DNA from: Actinomycetales bacterium SN12
Lineage (GTDB): Bacteria; Actinomycetota; Actinomycetes; Actinomycetales; Microbacteriaceae
Assembly: GCA_002837415.1 (NCBI GenBank)
Contig: PJCV01000001.1
Location: forward strand, 558,001-622,000
Direction: 5' to 3'
Length of the DNA stretch: 64,000 nt
Part shown: piece by piece, positions 45,501 through 53,208 of the stretch
Position numbering within the stretch: position 1 is the stretch's first letter
How the letters are laid out: every line of letters begins with the position of its first letter
Translations under genes and position numbers: made by a program
Notes under the pieces: model-generated
The model's input: the letters and a program-made list of their open reading frames with translations, nothing else
Databases searched by the model: none
What the model was told of the DNA's origin: nothing

Positions 45501-46099
45501 ACCTGGTGCGCCGCACCGACGCCACGACGGCGCAGATCGAGGCGCTGGCCACGGCCGGGGCCTTCGAGTGCCTGGGGCTGAGCAGACGCGAGGGCATCTG
45601 GCTCGCGGGTGCCGCCGCCGAAGACCGGGCGCGCTTCCTGCCCGGCACGGCTCTCTCGGTGCAGCCGCCGCTGTTCTCCGATCAGTCCGGGTATGAGCGC
45701 CTGGCAGCCGACCTGTGGGCGACGGGCGTCTCGATCGACGACCACCCGATGTCGCACCTGCGGGCAGCTCTCGACGAGCGGGGCGTGCTGACCTCCGCCC
45801 GGCTGCGCACGCACGAGACGGGGCGGCGCATCGAGGTCGCCGGAGTGGTCACGCACCGGCAGCGCCCGGCGACGGCCAGCGGCGTCACCTTCCTGAATCT
45901 CGAGGACGAGCACGGCCTGGTGAACATCATCTGCACGACGGGCGTCTGGGCGCGCTACCGTCGGGTGGCCCGCGACTCCCCCGCGCTCATCGTGCGCGGC
46001 CTGCTCGAGCGCTCCCCGGAAGGCGTCACCAACGTGCTCGCCGACGCGTTCGAGGATCTGCGCACCGGCCTCGCGCACCGCTCGCGGGACTTCCGCTGA
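42524..46099 (+). CDS. dnaE2: Error-prone DNA polymerase III alpha subunit DnaE2
   Basis: C-family polymerase of 1191 residues for mutagenic translesion synthesis. The PHP domain begins with AELHAHSWYSFLDGAS and ITDHDGF; the polymerase active site shows EEPDIDVDFDSDRREEII; a helix-hairpin-helix (GVRGIGVKLAERIVAAR) and a C-terminal OB fold follow. It is longer than the roughly 1100 residues usual for the family because of two insertions: a dispersed-repeat segment in the PHP domain (42944-42993) and a triple hexapeptide near residue 910 (45242-45295). ATG overlaps the imuB stop. SOS control is expected. Confidence 0.94.
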   Translation: MGFHNPPQTWHELERTLDLEGPAPVQGEPVRPRADPGPVSRRRRTTTHLEVQRPADAVPYAELHAHSWYSFLDGASSPEDLLAEAERLGLSALAITDHDGFYGASRFAEVAEAMDAGVQTVYGAELSLGIVDDPVRPLASGSLNLSPVLSERQRVEVKARAGTPDPEGDHLLVLARGAEGYHRLSGAISAAQLRGGEKGRPVYDLDELAARADGHWTVLTGCRKGAVRRGLEAGDAETPLQRLVDLFGHDRVAVELFDHGDPLDTRRNDALAELAARMRLPVVATSNAHYASPETARLAEAVSAVRAVRSMDDLDGWLPAHGGAHLRSGAEMAARFRRYPGAIEHGLRLASECAFPLRSARPALPKQEVPDGHTPMTWLRRLVWEAVPARYPRLDQDGQARIARELDVIEEKDFPGYFLIVHGIVQEARRRGILCQGRGSAAASAVCYLLGITAVDPILYGLPFERFLATTRTEEPDIDVDFDSDRREEIIQWVYETYGRERAAQVANVIQYRPKNAVRDMARALGYSPGQQDAWSKQVDGWSSGLQPVEGHDIPDDVLGYADDLLRAPRHLGIHSGGMVLTDRPVGEVVPVEHARMEKRTVIQWDKDDAASMGLVKFDLLGLGMLAALQHCFDLIRASTGEHWTLETIPKEEAGVYDMLCRADSIGVFQVESRAQMGLLPRLQPRCFYDLAIQIALIRPGPIQGGAVHPFVRRKLEKDRVDAENRERLRRGEQPVPFDISYPHHDLEPILKRTLGVPIFQEQLIQMATAIGDCTADEADLLRRAMGSKRGLEKIEKVRAKLYAGMNRRGLSAEVSDRIYAQIQAFSNFGFAESHSLSFALLVYASSWIKLHYPAAFLAGLLRAQPMGFYSAASLTADARHHGVQVRRPDLHASGVMDGLEPVDTTDAGSRPDAGARPDAGAGPTGRESCAAFDQPTPLRFDISAPDESAAHRRDGRFAVRLGLSGVRGIGVKLAERIVAARDEHGPFRDLHDLVRRTDATTAQIEALATAGAFECLGLSRREGIWLAGAAAEDRARFLPGTALSVQPPLFSDQSGYERLAADLWATGVSIDDHPMSHLRAALDERGVLTSARLRTHETGRRIEVAGVVTHRQRPATASGVTFLNLEDEHGLVNIICTTGVWARYRRVARDSPALIVRGLLERSPEGVTNVLADAFEDLRTGLAHRSRDFR
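42944..42993 (+). repeat. Dispersed repeat sequence inside the dnaE2 PHP domain
   Basis: GGGTCCCTGAACCTGTCG and a following TGAGCGAGCGTCAGCGAGTCG half resemble the repeat found at 61565-61680 and 63915-63936. It is in frame and encodes about 16 residues (GSLNLSPVLSERQRVE) between two conserved PHP blocks. Confidence 0.65.
45242..45295 (+). repeat. 18-bp coding tandem repeat in dnaE2
   Basis: Three in-frame copies of an 18-bp unit starting GATGCCGG encode DAGSRP, DAGARP and DAGAGP in a linker before the helix-hairpin-helix region. Confidence 0.85.
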
Positions 46100-46118
46100 G
46101 CGTGCGCTCGCGCGAGGG

Positions 46119-46484
46119 TCACCAGAACCGCTCGGGCACCTCAGCCGGCGCCCTGCCGGCACCGCCCCAGCGATCGGACTCCGCCTTGGCCGCGGCAGCC
46201 GCAGCATCCGCCTCGCTGAGGGCCTCCTCGGCAGCCGACACCGCATCCGAGAACCCGACGACGAGGGTCGTGCGCTGATCCCGACCGGACTCCGTCACGC
46301 GGCAGTCGCGCACGACCGCACGCCAGACGTCGAGCCGCTCCCGGGTCACGTCTCGCACCTCGTACTGGATGCCCCGGTCGAGGTCGCGCACGGCGATGAC
46401 CGTCCCGTCGACGGCCTGAGCGATCTCGACGTGATTGCCTCTCGGCACCGGAGCGGATGCCGCGATGACGAGTGTTCTCTGCAT
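46119..46484 (-). CDS. Hypothetical protein
   Basis: A 121-residue protein with no recognised domain. The N-terminal 70 residues look like a small beta domain (VEIAQAVDGTVIAVRDLDRG); residues 78 to 105 form an Ala-rich charged helix. No signal peptide. TAGCAT lies six bases before the ATG. It is convergent with dnaE2 and divergent from the MMPL gene. Confidence 0.65.
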   Translation of the reverse strand: MQRTLVIAASAPVPRGNHVEIAQAVDGTVIAVRDLDRGIQYEVRDVTRERLDVWRAVVRDCRVTESGRDQRTTLVVGFSDAVSAAEEALSEADAAAAAAKAESDRWGGAGRAPAEVPERFW

Positions 46485-46490
46485 GCCCTC

Positions 46491-46496
46491 ATGCTA
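46491..46496 (-). promoter_or_regulatory. -10 hexamer of a leaderless start (hypothetical)
   Basis: On the minus strand TAGCAT is followed by six bases and the ATG at 46484. Confidence 0.5.
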
Positions 46497-46561
46497 GGCC
46501 TGTCAAGTCCTCCGGGGACCTTTCTGCTGGCCGGTACCGTTGTTCTGACGAGAGGACCCTC

Positions 46562-48832
46562 ATGAAGACGCGAGCGCAGCTCCGCACAGAGCGGCAGCAG
46601 CAGAGGCAGCAGCAGCAGAAGAAGCCGAGGACCCTCTGGCGGGTGCTGATCTCGGCCGCGCTCATCCTGCTCTGGCTCACCGGAGCGGGGCTCGGCGGAC
46701 CGCTGTTCGGCAAGATCGACGAGGTCTCCTCGAACGACAGCACGACCTACCTGCCCGACTCGGCCGACGCGACCGAGGTGCAGGCCGCTCTCGGCGACTT
46801 CCTCGGCTCCGATTCGATCCCGGCGGTGGTCGTCTTCGCCTCCGACGACGAGATCGACGATGCGCTGAAGGACGAGCTGACGTCCGCGCTCGAGGATGCG
46901 ACGACCGCCGAGGGCGTGAAGGACGGCTCCTCCCCCGTGATCGTCTCCGACGACGGCCTCGCCGCACAGGCGTTCGTGCCGATCGACACCGACGCCGACA
47001 TCGGCGACGTGTCGACCGCACTCTCGTCCGACCTGCGAGAGACCGTGCCCGACGGCGTGGACGTGTACATCACCGGTCCCGCCGGGTTCACAGCAGACCT
47101 CGTCGCCGGTTTCGCCGGGATCGACGGCATCCTGCTGCTCGTCGCCCTCGCGGCCGTGCTCGTCATCCTCGTGATCGTGTACCGCTCGCTGCTGCTGCCC
47201 GTCGTCGTGCTCAGCACCAGCCTGTTCGCGCTGTGCGTGGCGCTGCTGGTGGTGTGGTGGGCGGCCAAGTTCGACATCCTGCTGCTGAGTGGACAGACGC
47301 AGGGCATCCTGTTCATCCTCGTCATCGGCGCCGCGACCGACTACTCACTGCTGATGGTCGCGCGCTTCCGCGAGGAGCTGCATGCCACCCAGAACCGGTG
47401 GACAGCGGTCGCCGCGGCCTGGCGAGGCTCGTTCGAGCCGATCCTCGCCTCGGGCGGCACCGTCATCGCGGGCCTGCTGTGCCTGCTGCTGAGCGACCTG
47501 AAGTCGAACAGCACGCTGGGGCCGGTCGCCGCGATCGGCATCGTCTTCGCGATGCTCTCCGCGCTCACGCTGCTTCCCGCCCTGCTCGGCCTGTTCGGCC
47601 GGGCGGCGTTCTGGCCCAAGCGCCCGAAGTACGAGCCCGAGCGGATCGCCGACGCCAACCCGCTGGAGGGTCGCGGTCTCTGGCCGGGGCTCGCACGCGG
47701 GATCCGGAAGCGTCCTCGCCTGATCTGGATCTCGACCGCCATCGTGCTCGCGATCGCCGCGGTCGGAGTCGTGCAGCTGGATGCCAAGGGCGTGCCGCAG
47801 TCCGATCTCGTGCTCGGCGCCTCCGAGGCGCGCGACGGACAGGCGGTGCTCGGCGAGCACTTCCCCGGCGGATCGGGCAGCCCCGCGTACGTGCTCGTCG
47901 ACGAGGACCGGATGCAGGATGCCGCTGACGTGCTGCTCGCCGACGACAGCGTCGACGGCGTCAGCGTGACCGCCGAGGACTCGCCGTCGGGCAGCGCTCC
48001 GGTCACCGAAGACGGCATCACCGCGTTCGGCCCTCCCGGCACCCCTGCACCCGAGCCCACGGTCATCGACGGGCGCGTGCTGCTGCAGGGCACGCTCACC
48101 GACGCCGCCGACTCTGTGGACGCCGAGGCGACGGTCGAGCGGCTGCGCGCCGATCTCGACGAGACGGGCGCGAAGGTGGGAGGTGTGACGGCCACCGCGG
48201 TCGACACCAACACGGCGTCGATCCACGACCGCAACCTGATCATCCCGGTGATCCTGGGCGTGATCCTGGTGATCCTCATGCTGCTGCTGCGGGCGGTTCT
48301 CGCGCCCGTGCTGCTGATCCTCACCACCGTGCTGTCGTTCGGCTCGGCGATGGGCGTCGCCGCGCTGCTGTTCAACGGCGTCTTCCAGTTCCCTGGTGCC
48401 GACCCGGCGGTGCCGCTGTTCGGCTTCGTGTTCCTCGTCGCGCTGGGCATCGACTACAACATCTTCCTGATGACCCGCGTGCGGGAGGAGTCGAAGCGGC
48501 ACGGCACCCGCGAGGGCATCCTGCGCGGACTGGCGGTGACCGGCGGTGTGATCACGTCCGCAGGACTCGTGCTGGCGGCGACGTTCGCGGCGCTGTCGGT
48601 GATCCCCATCCTGTTCCTCGTGCAGCTGGCGTTCATCGTCGCGTTCGGCGTGCTGCTCGACACGTTCATCGTGCGCTCGCTGCTCGTGCCGGCCCTCGGC
48701 TACGACATCGGACGGGCGATCTGGTGGCCGTCGAAGCTCAGCCGTCGCGGCGCCGAGCCGGCTGTCGAGCGGGAGGTCCAGTCGGCTGCCGAGCCCGCTG
48801 TCGCGAAGGCGGAGGAGCCTGGTCTCGGGTGA
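46562..48832 (+). CDS. MMPL family RND-like transporter
   Basis: A 756-residue membrane transporter. A basic, Gln-rich N-terminus leads to the first helix at about 26 to 44. Two extracytoplasmic domains (about 50 to 170 and 410 to 550) alternate with two bundles of membrane helices, each with MMPL signatures (GAATDYSLLMVARFREEL and LGIDYNIFLMTRVREE). Members export lipids or hydrophobic compounds using the proton gradient. TACCGT at 46535 and an AGAGGA site suggest its own promoter. The stop overlaps the next gene as GTGA. Confidence 0.9.
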   Translation: MKTRAQLRTERQQQRQQQQKKPRTLWRVLISAALILLWLTGAGLGGPLFGKIDEVSSNDSTTYLPDSADATEVQAALGDFLGSDSIPAVVVFASDDEIDDALKDELTSALEDATTAEGVKDGSSPVIVSDDGLAAQAFVPIDTDADIGDVSTALSSDLRETVPDGVDVYITGPAGFTADLVAGFAGIDGILLLVALAAVLVILVIVYRSLLLPVVVLSTSLFALCVALLVVWWAAKFDILLLSGQTQGILFILVIGAATDYSLLMVARFREELHATQNRWTAVAAAWRGSFEPILASGGTVIAGLLCLLLSDLKSNSTLGPVAAIGIVFAMLSALTLLPALLGLFGRAAFWPKRPKYEPERIADANPLEGRGLWPGLARGIRKRPRLIWISTAIVLAIAAVGVVQLDAKGVPQSDLVLGASEARDGQAVLGEHFPGGSGSPAYVLVDEDRMQDAADVLLADDSVDGVSVTAEDSPSGSAPVTEDGITAFGPPGTPAPEPTVIDGRVLLQGTLTDAADSVDAEATVERLRADLDETGAKVGGVTATAVDTNTASIHDRNLIIPVILGVILVILMLLLRAVLAPVLLILTTVLSFGSAMGVAALLFNGVFQFPGADPAVPLFGFVFLVALGIDYNIFLMTRVREESKRHGTREGILRGLAVTGGVITSAGLVLAATFAALSVIPILFLVQLAFIVAFGVLLDTFIVRSLLVPALGYDIGRAIWWPSKLSRRGAEPAVEREVQSAAEPAVAKAEEPGLG

Positions 48833-49260
48833 GGATCTGGTCGCTGCATCCCGCGCACCTGGACCGGGCAGCTCTCGTCGCCTGCTGGCGGGAGACGCTG
48901 CTCGCCCAGGCGGTGCTCGCGGGGCGCACGAAGGGGTACACCAGGCATCCGCAGCTCGAACGGTTCCGCGCACAGGCCGACCCGCTCGCCTCGGTGGGCG
49001 CGTACCTGTCATCGATCGCGGACGAAGCGGATGCCAGGGGCTACCGCTTCGACCGGACGCGGATCCTCTCGCCTGGGTCACCCGTCGTTCTCATTCCGGT
49101 GACCGACGGCCAGCTGGCACTGGAGTGGCAGCATCTCGGCGCGAAGCTCGACCAGCGCAGTCCGGCGGATGCCGTGCGCTGGCGAGCATCGACGCCCACC
49201 GCGCATCCGCTGTTCGTCGTGGTGCCGGGACCTGTCGAGTCATGGGAGCGGGCGGTCTGA
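48829..49260 (+). CDS. Pyrimidine dimer DNA glycosylase family protein
   Basis: A 143-residue protein whose N-terminus RIWSLHPAHLDRAALVACWRE and the following LLAQAVLAGRTKGY match the T4 endonuclease V-like pyrimidine dimer glycosylase family, which incises UV-damaged DNA. The GTG start overlaps the MMPL stop by four bases, which fixes the start. Why it is coupled to a transporter is not evident. Confidence 0.82.
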   Translation: MRIWSLHPAHLDRAALVACWRETLLAQAVLAGRTKGYTRHPQLERFRAQADPLASVGAYLSSIADEADARGYRFDRTRILSPGSPVVLIPVTDGQLALEWQHLGAKLDQRSPADAVRWRASTPTAHPLFVVVPGPVESWERAV

Positions 49261-49380
49261 GACTGCGGGGGCTACGACGGGGGCTCCGATGCTGTCAAGA
49301 CCGTTCGATGCCGCCACGGGCATGCGTATCGTCGAGCACGAGTCGCTGACCGCGACGTCCGAGGATCCGAGGAGGCGGCC

Positions 49381-49641
49381 ATGCCGAACCAGCCAGAGCT
49401 CAAGGACGAAGAGCTGTACGAGAAACTGCGCGACGAGGGCGCGTCGAAGGAGAAGGCGGCGCGCATCTCGAACGCTGCCGCCCGCGACGGACGCTCGGCA
49501 GTCGGGCGCCGGGGAGGCAAGTCCGGCGACTACGACGACTGGACCGTCGAGGAGCTGAAGAAGCGCGCGAAGGAGCTCGGTATCGAGGGCTACTCCGCCA
49601 AGCGCAAGGCCGAGCTCATCACGATGCTGCGCGACCACTGA
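49381..49641 (+). CDS. SAP/Rho-N domain small protein
   Basis: An 86-residue charged protein. Residues 1 to 50 are a helical, Gly-rich region; residues 53 to 86 (WTVEELKKRAKELGIEGYS) form a SAP-like Rho N-terminal helix-turn-helix that binds nucleic acids. An AGGAGGCGGCC site precedes the ATG. Its role is unknown; similar small proteins are widespread in actinobacteria. Confidence 0.8.
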   Translation: MPNQPELKDEELYEKLRDEGASKEKAARISNAAARDGRSAVGRRGGKSGDYDDWTVEELKKRAKELGIEGYSAKRKAELITMLRDH

Positions 49642-49673
49642 GCACGCCGCGCCGGCGCCCGGATGAGCAGCCG

Positions 49674-49679
49674 TACGAT
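49674..49679 (+). promoter_or_regulatory. -10 hexamer of a leaderless start (reductase)
   Basis: TACGAT lies six bases before the GTG at 49686. Confidence 0.6.
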
Positions 49680-49685
49680 GACGGG

Positions 49686-50381
49686 GTGACCGTTACCTCG
49701 CCGATCGAGACGCTCGGCATCATCGGCGCCGGCCGGCTGGGCCGCGTGCTCGCCGCACTCGCGGTGAATGCCGGCTACCGCGTTCTGGTCGCCCGGTCAG
49801 GCGACCCTGCCCCTGTCGCTCGGGCGATCGCCGCTGTCGGAGCCGAGGCGGTGACGGTCGCCGACCTGGTGGCGCTCTCGGATGCCGTCGTGCTGGCCCT
49901 CCCGCTCGGTCGGTACCGCACGCTGCCGGCTGAGCAGATGCGCGGGATGCTCGTCATCGACGCCATGAACTACTGGTGGGGTGCCGACGGAGACCGTCCC
50001 GACCTCGACGACCCCCGCACCTCCACGAGCGAGCTGGTTCAGCGGCACCTCGCGGGCGCGCGCGTCGTGAAGGGGCTGGGGCACATGGGGTACCACGACA
50101 TGGAGGACGAGGCTCGCCCGGTCGGCGCCTCCGGGCGCAAGGCCATCGCGATCGCCGGTGATTCCGCGGACGATCTTGACGTCGTGTCGAGGCTTGTGAA
50201 TGATCTCGGCTTCGATGCCGTGATCGCCGGGTCGCTGGCATCCGGCATCATGCTCGAGCCGGGAGCCGACGCCTTCGGCGCCGACGTCGGTGCCGATGAG
50301 CTGCGCGAGATGCTCGACGGGTTCGCGACGTCCAGGCGCGGCATCGTCGTCGCGCGGGCGAGACGGTCTGCGTCTTCCTGA
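49686..50381 (+). CDS. NAD(P)-binding reductase, F420-reductase-like
   Basis: A 231-residue Rossmann protein with the dinucleotide motif LGIIGAGRLGRVLAALA at about 9 to 25 and a later VVKGLGHMGYHDME segment, as in the NADP-dependent F420 reductase/oxidoreductase superfamily. F420 dependence cannot be judged. Its last 343 bases are antisense to the long C-terminal part of the DUF998 frame. Leaderless start. Confidence 0.78.
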   Translation: MTVTSPIETLGIIGAGRLGRVLAALAVNAGYRVLVARSGDPAPVARAIAAVGAEAVTVADLVALSDAVVLALPLGRYRTLPAEQMRGMLVIDAMNYWWGADGDRPDLDDPRTSTSELVQRHLAGARVVKGLGHMGYHDMEDEARPVGASGRKAIAIAGDSADDLDVVSRLVNDLGFDAVIAGSLASGIMLEPGADAFGADVGADELREMLDGFATSRRGIVVARARRSASS

Positions 50382-51154
50382 CCGATCGTCGCGTCGGGCT
50401 CGATCGTCGTGTTCGGGTCGTTCGTCTCGATTCCCCGTCGGCGGAGCCACCATGCCGAGGCGGCCGACGGCGCCTGTGATGCATGGCGGTGAGCGACCTG
50501 CTCGAGAAGGTGCACCCACCACAGGATGATCGCGAAGGCGATCGCCTCGAAGATGGTGAGCGAGATGACCTCGGCCTTCAATGCGGCGAGCGCGACGATC
50601 ATCGTCACGGCGCTGACGATCGTCGCGCGGCGCAGCGCCCCCTCGAGCTGCCACAGCAGAACGCGGTGCGAGAGCAGCAGGAAGGCGAAAGACAGCACGG
50701 CGCCGTTGGTGGCCCGCTCGTGGGCGATCGGATCCACCGAGAGGGGGTAGGCGCCGATCGCGAGCAGGCTGATGCCGAGGCCGGCGATCGCCGGGGGCAT
50801 CACGCGCATCGCGATGCGCGAGCGACGGGCGAACGGCATCACGCTGGTCAGGCGGACCCTCAGCATCCACGACGAGCCGGCGATGATCGCGCCGCTCGCG
50901 ATGAGCCCTCCGTTGAAGGCGAAGCTGGAGAAGTCGCCCATCATGCCGAGGCGGCTGAAGTAGAGATGCCACCAGTCGGCGTCGGTCGTGGTCGCCGCCG
51001 AGACGAGGATGCATCCGCAGAGCAGCAGCGCGGCGCACAGCACCCATGTGAGCCGGGGCACGGCAGCACCCCGGGCGATGGGCGGATCCTCCGCATTGAT
51101 CTCTGCGGCGCGCACGCCGATCACCGGTACCGTCAGCAGAGCTTGTCCACTCAT
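50039..51154 (-). CDS. DUF998-like membrane protein with extended antisense tail
   Basis: The first 240 residues have six or so hydrophobic helices (first at about 25 to 45) and resemble DUF998 proteins, of unknown function. ATG at 51154 follows GGCGGACGG; a GTG at 51169 is possible. The frame then runs on for about 110 residues fully antisense to the reductase gene, with low-complexity Ser/Ala/Pro content, until a stop at 50039. That tail looks like a shadow of the reductase gene. Either the gene lost its stop or the tail is real. The real end is uncertain. Confidence 0.6.
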   Translation of the reverse strand: MSGQALLTVPVIGVRAAEINAEDPPIARGAAVPRLTWVLCAALLLCGCILVSAATTTDADWWHLYFSRLGMMGDFSSFAFNGGLIASGAIIAGSSWMLRVRLTSVMPFARRSRIAMRVMPPAIAGLGISLLAIGAYPLSVDPIAHERATNGAVLSFAFLLLSHRVLLWQLEGALRRATIVSAVTMIVALAALKAEVISLTIFEAIAFAIILWWVHLLEQVAHRHASQAPSAASAWWLRRRGIETNDPNTTIEPDATIGQEDADRLARATTMPRLDVANPSSISRSSSAPTSAPKASAPGSSMMPDASDPAITASKPRSFTSLDTTSRSSAESPAIAMALRPEAPTGRASSSMSWYPMCPSPFTTRAPARCR

Positions 51155-51359
51155 CCGTCCGCCTATCACCCGCGCAGGAGAGACGCGGGTGTGAGACTCC
51201 CCCGGAAGCGCGAAACGAGTGCGGAGCGACTCGAGAAAGCTCCGCTTCTTGGAGCCTATTCGGGAAGGCGGGGTTCAAGCGACCAATCTCGCGGAATGAC
51301 GCGCTGCGATATGATTCGCCGCACTCTGGGTCAAGCCGATCTCGGTCGGGCGTCGCGAA

Positions 51360-51866
51360 TCACGCGTCGCGGTTCACCGGGATGAGCGTGACGTCCAGCT
51401 CTCCGGAGTCGAGTCGCACGCTCATCATGGTGCACACCGGCTGCCGACGCCGGTCGGTGGGCGACCCGGGATTGAGCAGGCGCATGCCGCGCGGCGTGAC
51501 GGTGTCCCACGGGATGTGGGAGTGACCGAAGATCAGCACATCGGTGTCGGGGAACGCCTGGTCCATGCGCTCCTCGCGTTTGGACGCCGGTCCGGTCTCG
51601 TGGATGACCGCGAAGCTGAGGCCGTCGAGGGTGAAGTGAGCGATCCCGGGGAGCCGCTGGCGCAGGTCTGGCCCGTCGTTGTTGCCGTAGACGCCGTGGA
51701 ATTCTCGGGATCGCGACTGGATGAGGTCGAGCGTCGCGACATCGACCCAGTCCCCCGCGTGCACGACGATGTCTGCGGTGTCGATCGCCTCGAGAACTGC
51801 CGTCGGGAGCCGTCTCGCGCGCGCCGGGATGTGGGTGTCGGCGAGCAGGAGCAGCGAGGTGGTCAT
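51360..51866 (-). CDS. Calcineurin-like metallophosphoesterase (YfcE/MJ0936 type)
   Basis: A 168-residue phosphoesterase with all metal-binding motifs: ADTHIP (DxH), HAGDW (GD), YGNNDG (GNxD) and FGHSHIP (GHxH). Such enzymes hydrolyse phosphodiesters in the cytoplasm. Substrate unknown. It is 83 bases from the lyase fragment and marks the left edge of the degraded island. Confidence 0.9.
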   Translation of the reverse strand: MTTSLLLLADTHIPARARRLPTAVLEAIDTADIVVHAGDWVDVATLDLIQSRSREFHGVYGNNDGPDLRQRLPGIAHFTLDGLSFAVIHETGPASKREERMDQAFPDTDVLIFGHSHIPWDTVTPRGMRLLNPGSPTDRRRQPVCTMMSVRLDSGELDVTLIPVNRDA

Positions 51867-51949
51867 GGTGTGGCCAGTATCCCACCGACGCCAGGGCGAG
51901 CGTGTCGCCGCGGTTCACCGCATCCCCGACGACGCACCCGCGCCGAATC

Positions 51950-52489
51950 TCACGCGATGGCGGTCATGGTGAGATCGCGCGAGGCGCCGTCGCGGCAGAT
52001 CACGGTGACCCTCGCCGTGTCGCCGGCGGGCGTCACCGTCACGTCGTCTGCGTCGCACGACCACCGCCCGTGCAGGGTGATGCTCACCCGAGACGGGGCG
52101 CTGGCGCTGCGCCGCCATGGCCGGGAGTAGCTCGTATTGGCCCCGACGTAGGTGCCGTCGGGGGCGAACTGGTCGGGGTCGTCTCCCTCGTACAGGTGCA
52201 GGTCGGGGTCGGTCACCGACAAGGCGAGCGTCTGCTGCTCGCTCCGCCACATCAGCAAGCACGCCGCGTCGACGGCGGTGATGGTCTCGTCGATGCCTGT
52301 CGCATTCACGAAGACGACGGCGCCGGTGACGCCGGTGTCTCGATGGTGCACCACGTGCGCCGTAGCGGCCTTGCGCACGACCGCGTAGGGCGCATTATCC
52401 GAACCCATTCGCTTTGTGAAGTCAGCGGTGCGCTGCTCCCCCGCGCCCACGAGCAGGGCGTACTCGTATCCGGCGCCCGTCGACTCCAT
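51950..52489 (-). pseudogene. C-terminal fragment of a polysaccharide lyase family 8-like gene
   Basis: The frame encodes 179 residues starting MESTGAGYEYALLVGAGEQ. It matches the end of PL8 lyases (YxYxxLxGA pattern, then VDAACLLMWRSEQQTLALSV, beta-rich). The catalytic alpha domain of about 600 residues is absent, and homology starts abruptly at about 52478, exactly where terC homology begins on the other strand. It is probably a remnant left by a deletion. Family assignment is from the pattern only. Confidence 0.55.
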
Positions 52490-52841
52490 CCCCGCGATCT
52501 ACGGGCTGACCGAGGAGGCGTACCTCGTCTTCACCGCCAACGTGTTCGCCCTGATGGGGCTGCGGCAGCTCTTCTTCCTGATCGGCGGCCTGCTCGAACG
52601 CCTTGTGTACCTCGCCTAGGTCCTGTCCGTGATCCTCGCCTTCATCGGTGTGAAGCTGCTCATCCACGCGCTGCACAAGAACGAGCTGCCGTTCATCAAC
52701 GGCGGCGAGCCCATCACGGTGATCCCCGAGATCCCGATCTGGCTGTCGCTGCTGTTCATCGCCGTGACGGTCGCCGTGGCGACGGTTGCGAGCCTGAGGA
52801 AGAGGCGCGTTGCCGAGCGAGAAGCGGTCGATCGCGTCTGA
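52479..52841 (+). pseudogene. Truncated terC (tellurite resistance/Alx membrane protein)
   Basis: From VDSIPAIYGLTEEAYLVFTA onward the sequence is the C-terminal third of a TerC family protein (FALMGLRQLFFLIGGLLERL, then FIGVKLLIHALHKNELPFIN). The N-terminal two thirds are missing, and an in-frame TAG at 52617-52619 replaces what is usually a Tyr codon in YLSYG. Frame is kept on both sides of the stop, so a deletion and a point nonsense change explain it. It is adjacent to the lyase fragment with no spacer. Confidence 0.8.
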
Positions 52842-53208
52842 CGGCGGGGTCGGCGCGCGGCAGTCGCAGAACCGAGGGACGCCATCGGCGCATACACGAC
52901 TTCATCGATAACGAAAGACTCATGCTTTGGCATGGTCCCACGCTAGTGCTGGTTCAGGAACGTCCGATCGACCGCATGCGTGAACGGGCGCGATCCCCGA
53001 ACGCGCTTTGCCCACATGGGGATCCGGCTTCGGCATCGTCGATCCCAGTTCTGTTCGGGTCGCTCCAGCGGGTTCACTCGCCCAGCTAGGCCGTGCACTA
53101 GGTCGGTGAGACAGCCGGGTCGAGTCGTCGTACTTCGCGAAGCCCAGCAACGATCTTGGTTAGCGCCACCTCGATCGAAGAGCACAGCCTCGACAGCGTC
53201 CACCGAGG
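52842..53208. other. Gene-free stretch of the degraded island
   Basis: 367 bases with no frame that shows a recognised domain or a convincing start. Short frames on both strands have atypical composition. Nothing repeated or palindromic of note was seen. Confidence 0.5.

Noticed and set aside
43088..46246. Very long minus-strand open frame
   Set aside because: It is antisense to dnaE2, has no domain, and is explained by GC-rich codon bias; the plus-strand frame has all polymerase motifs.
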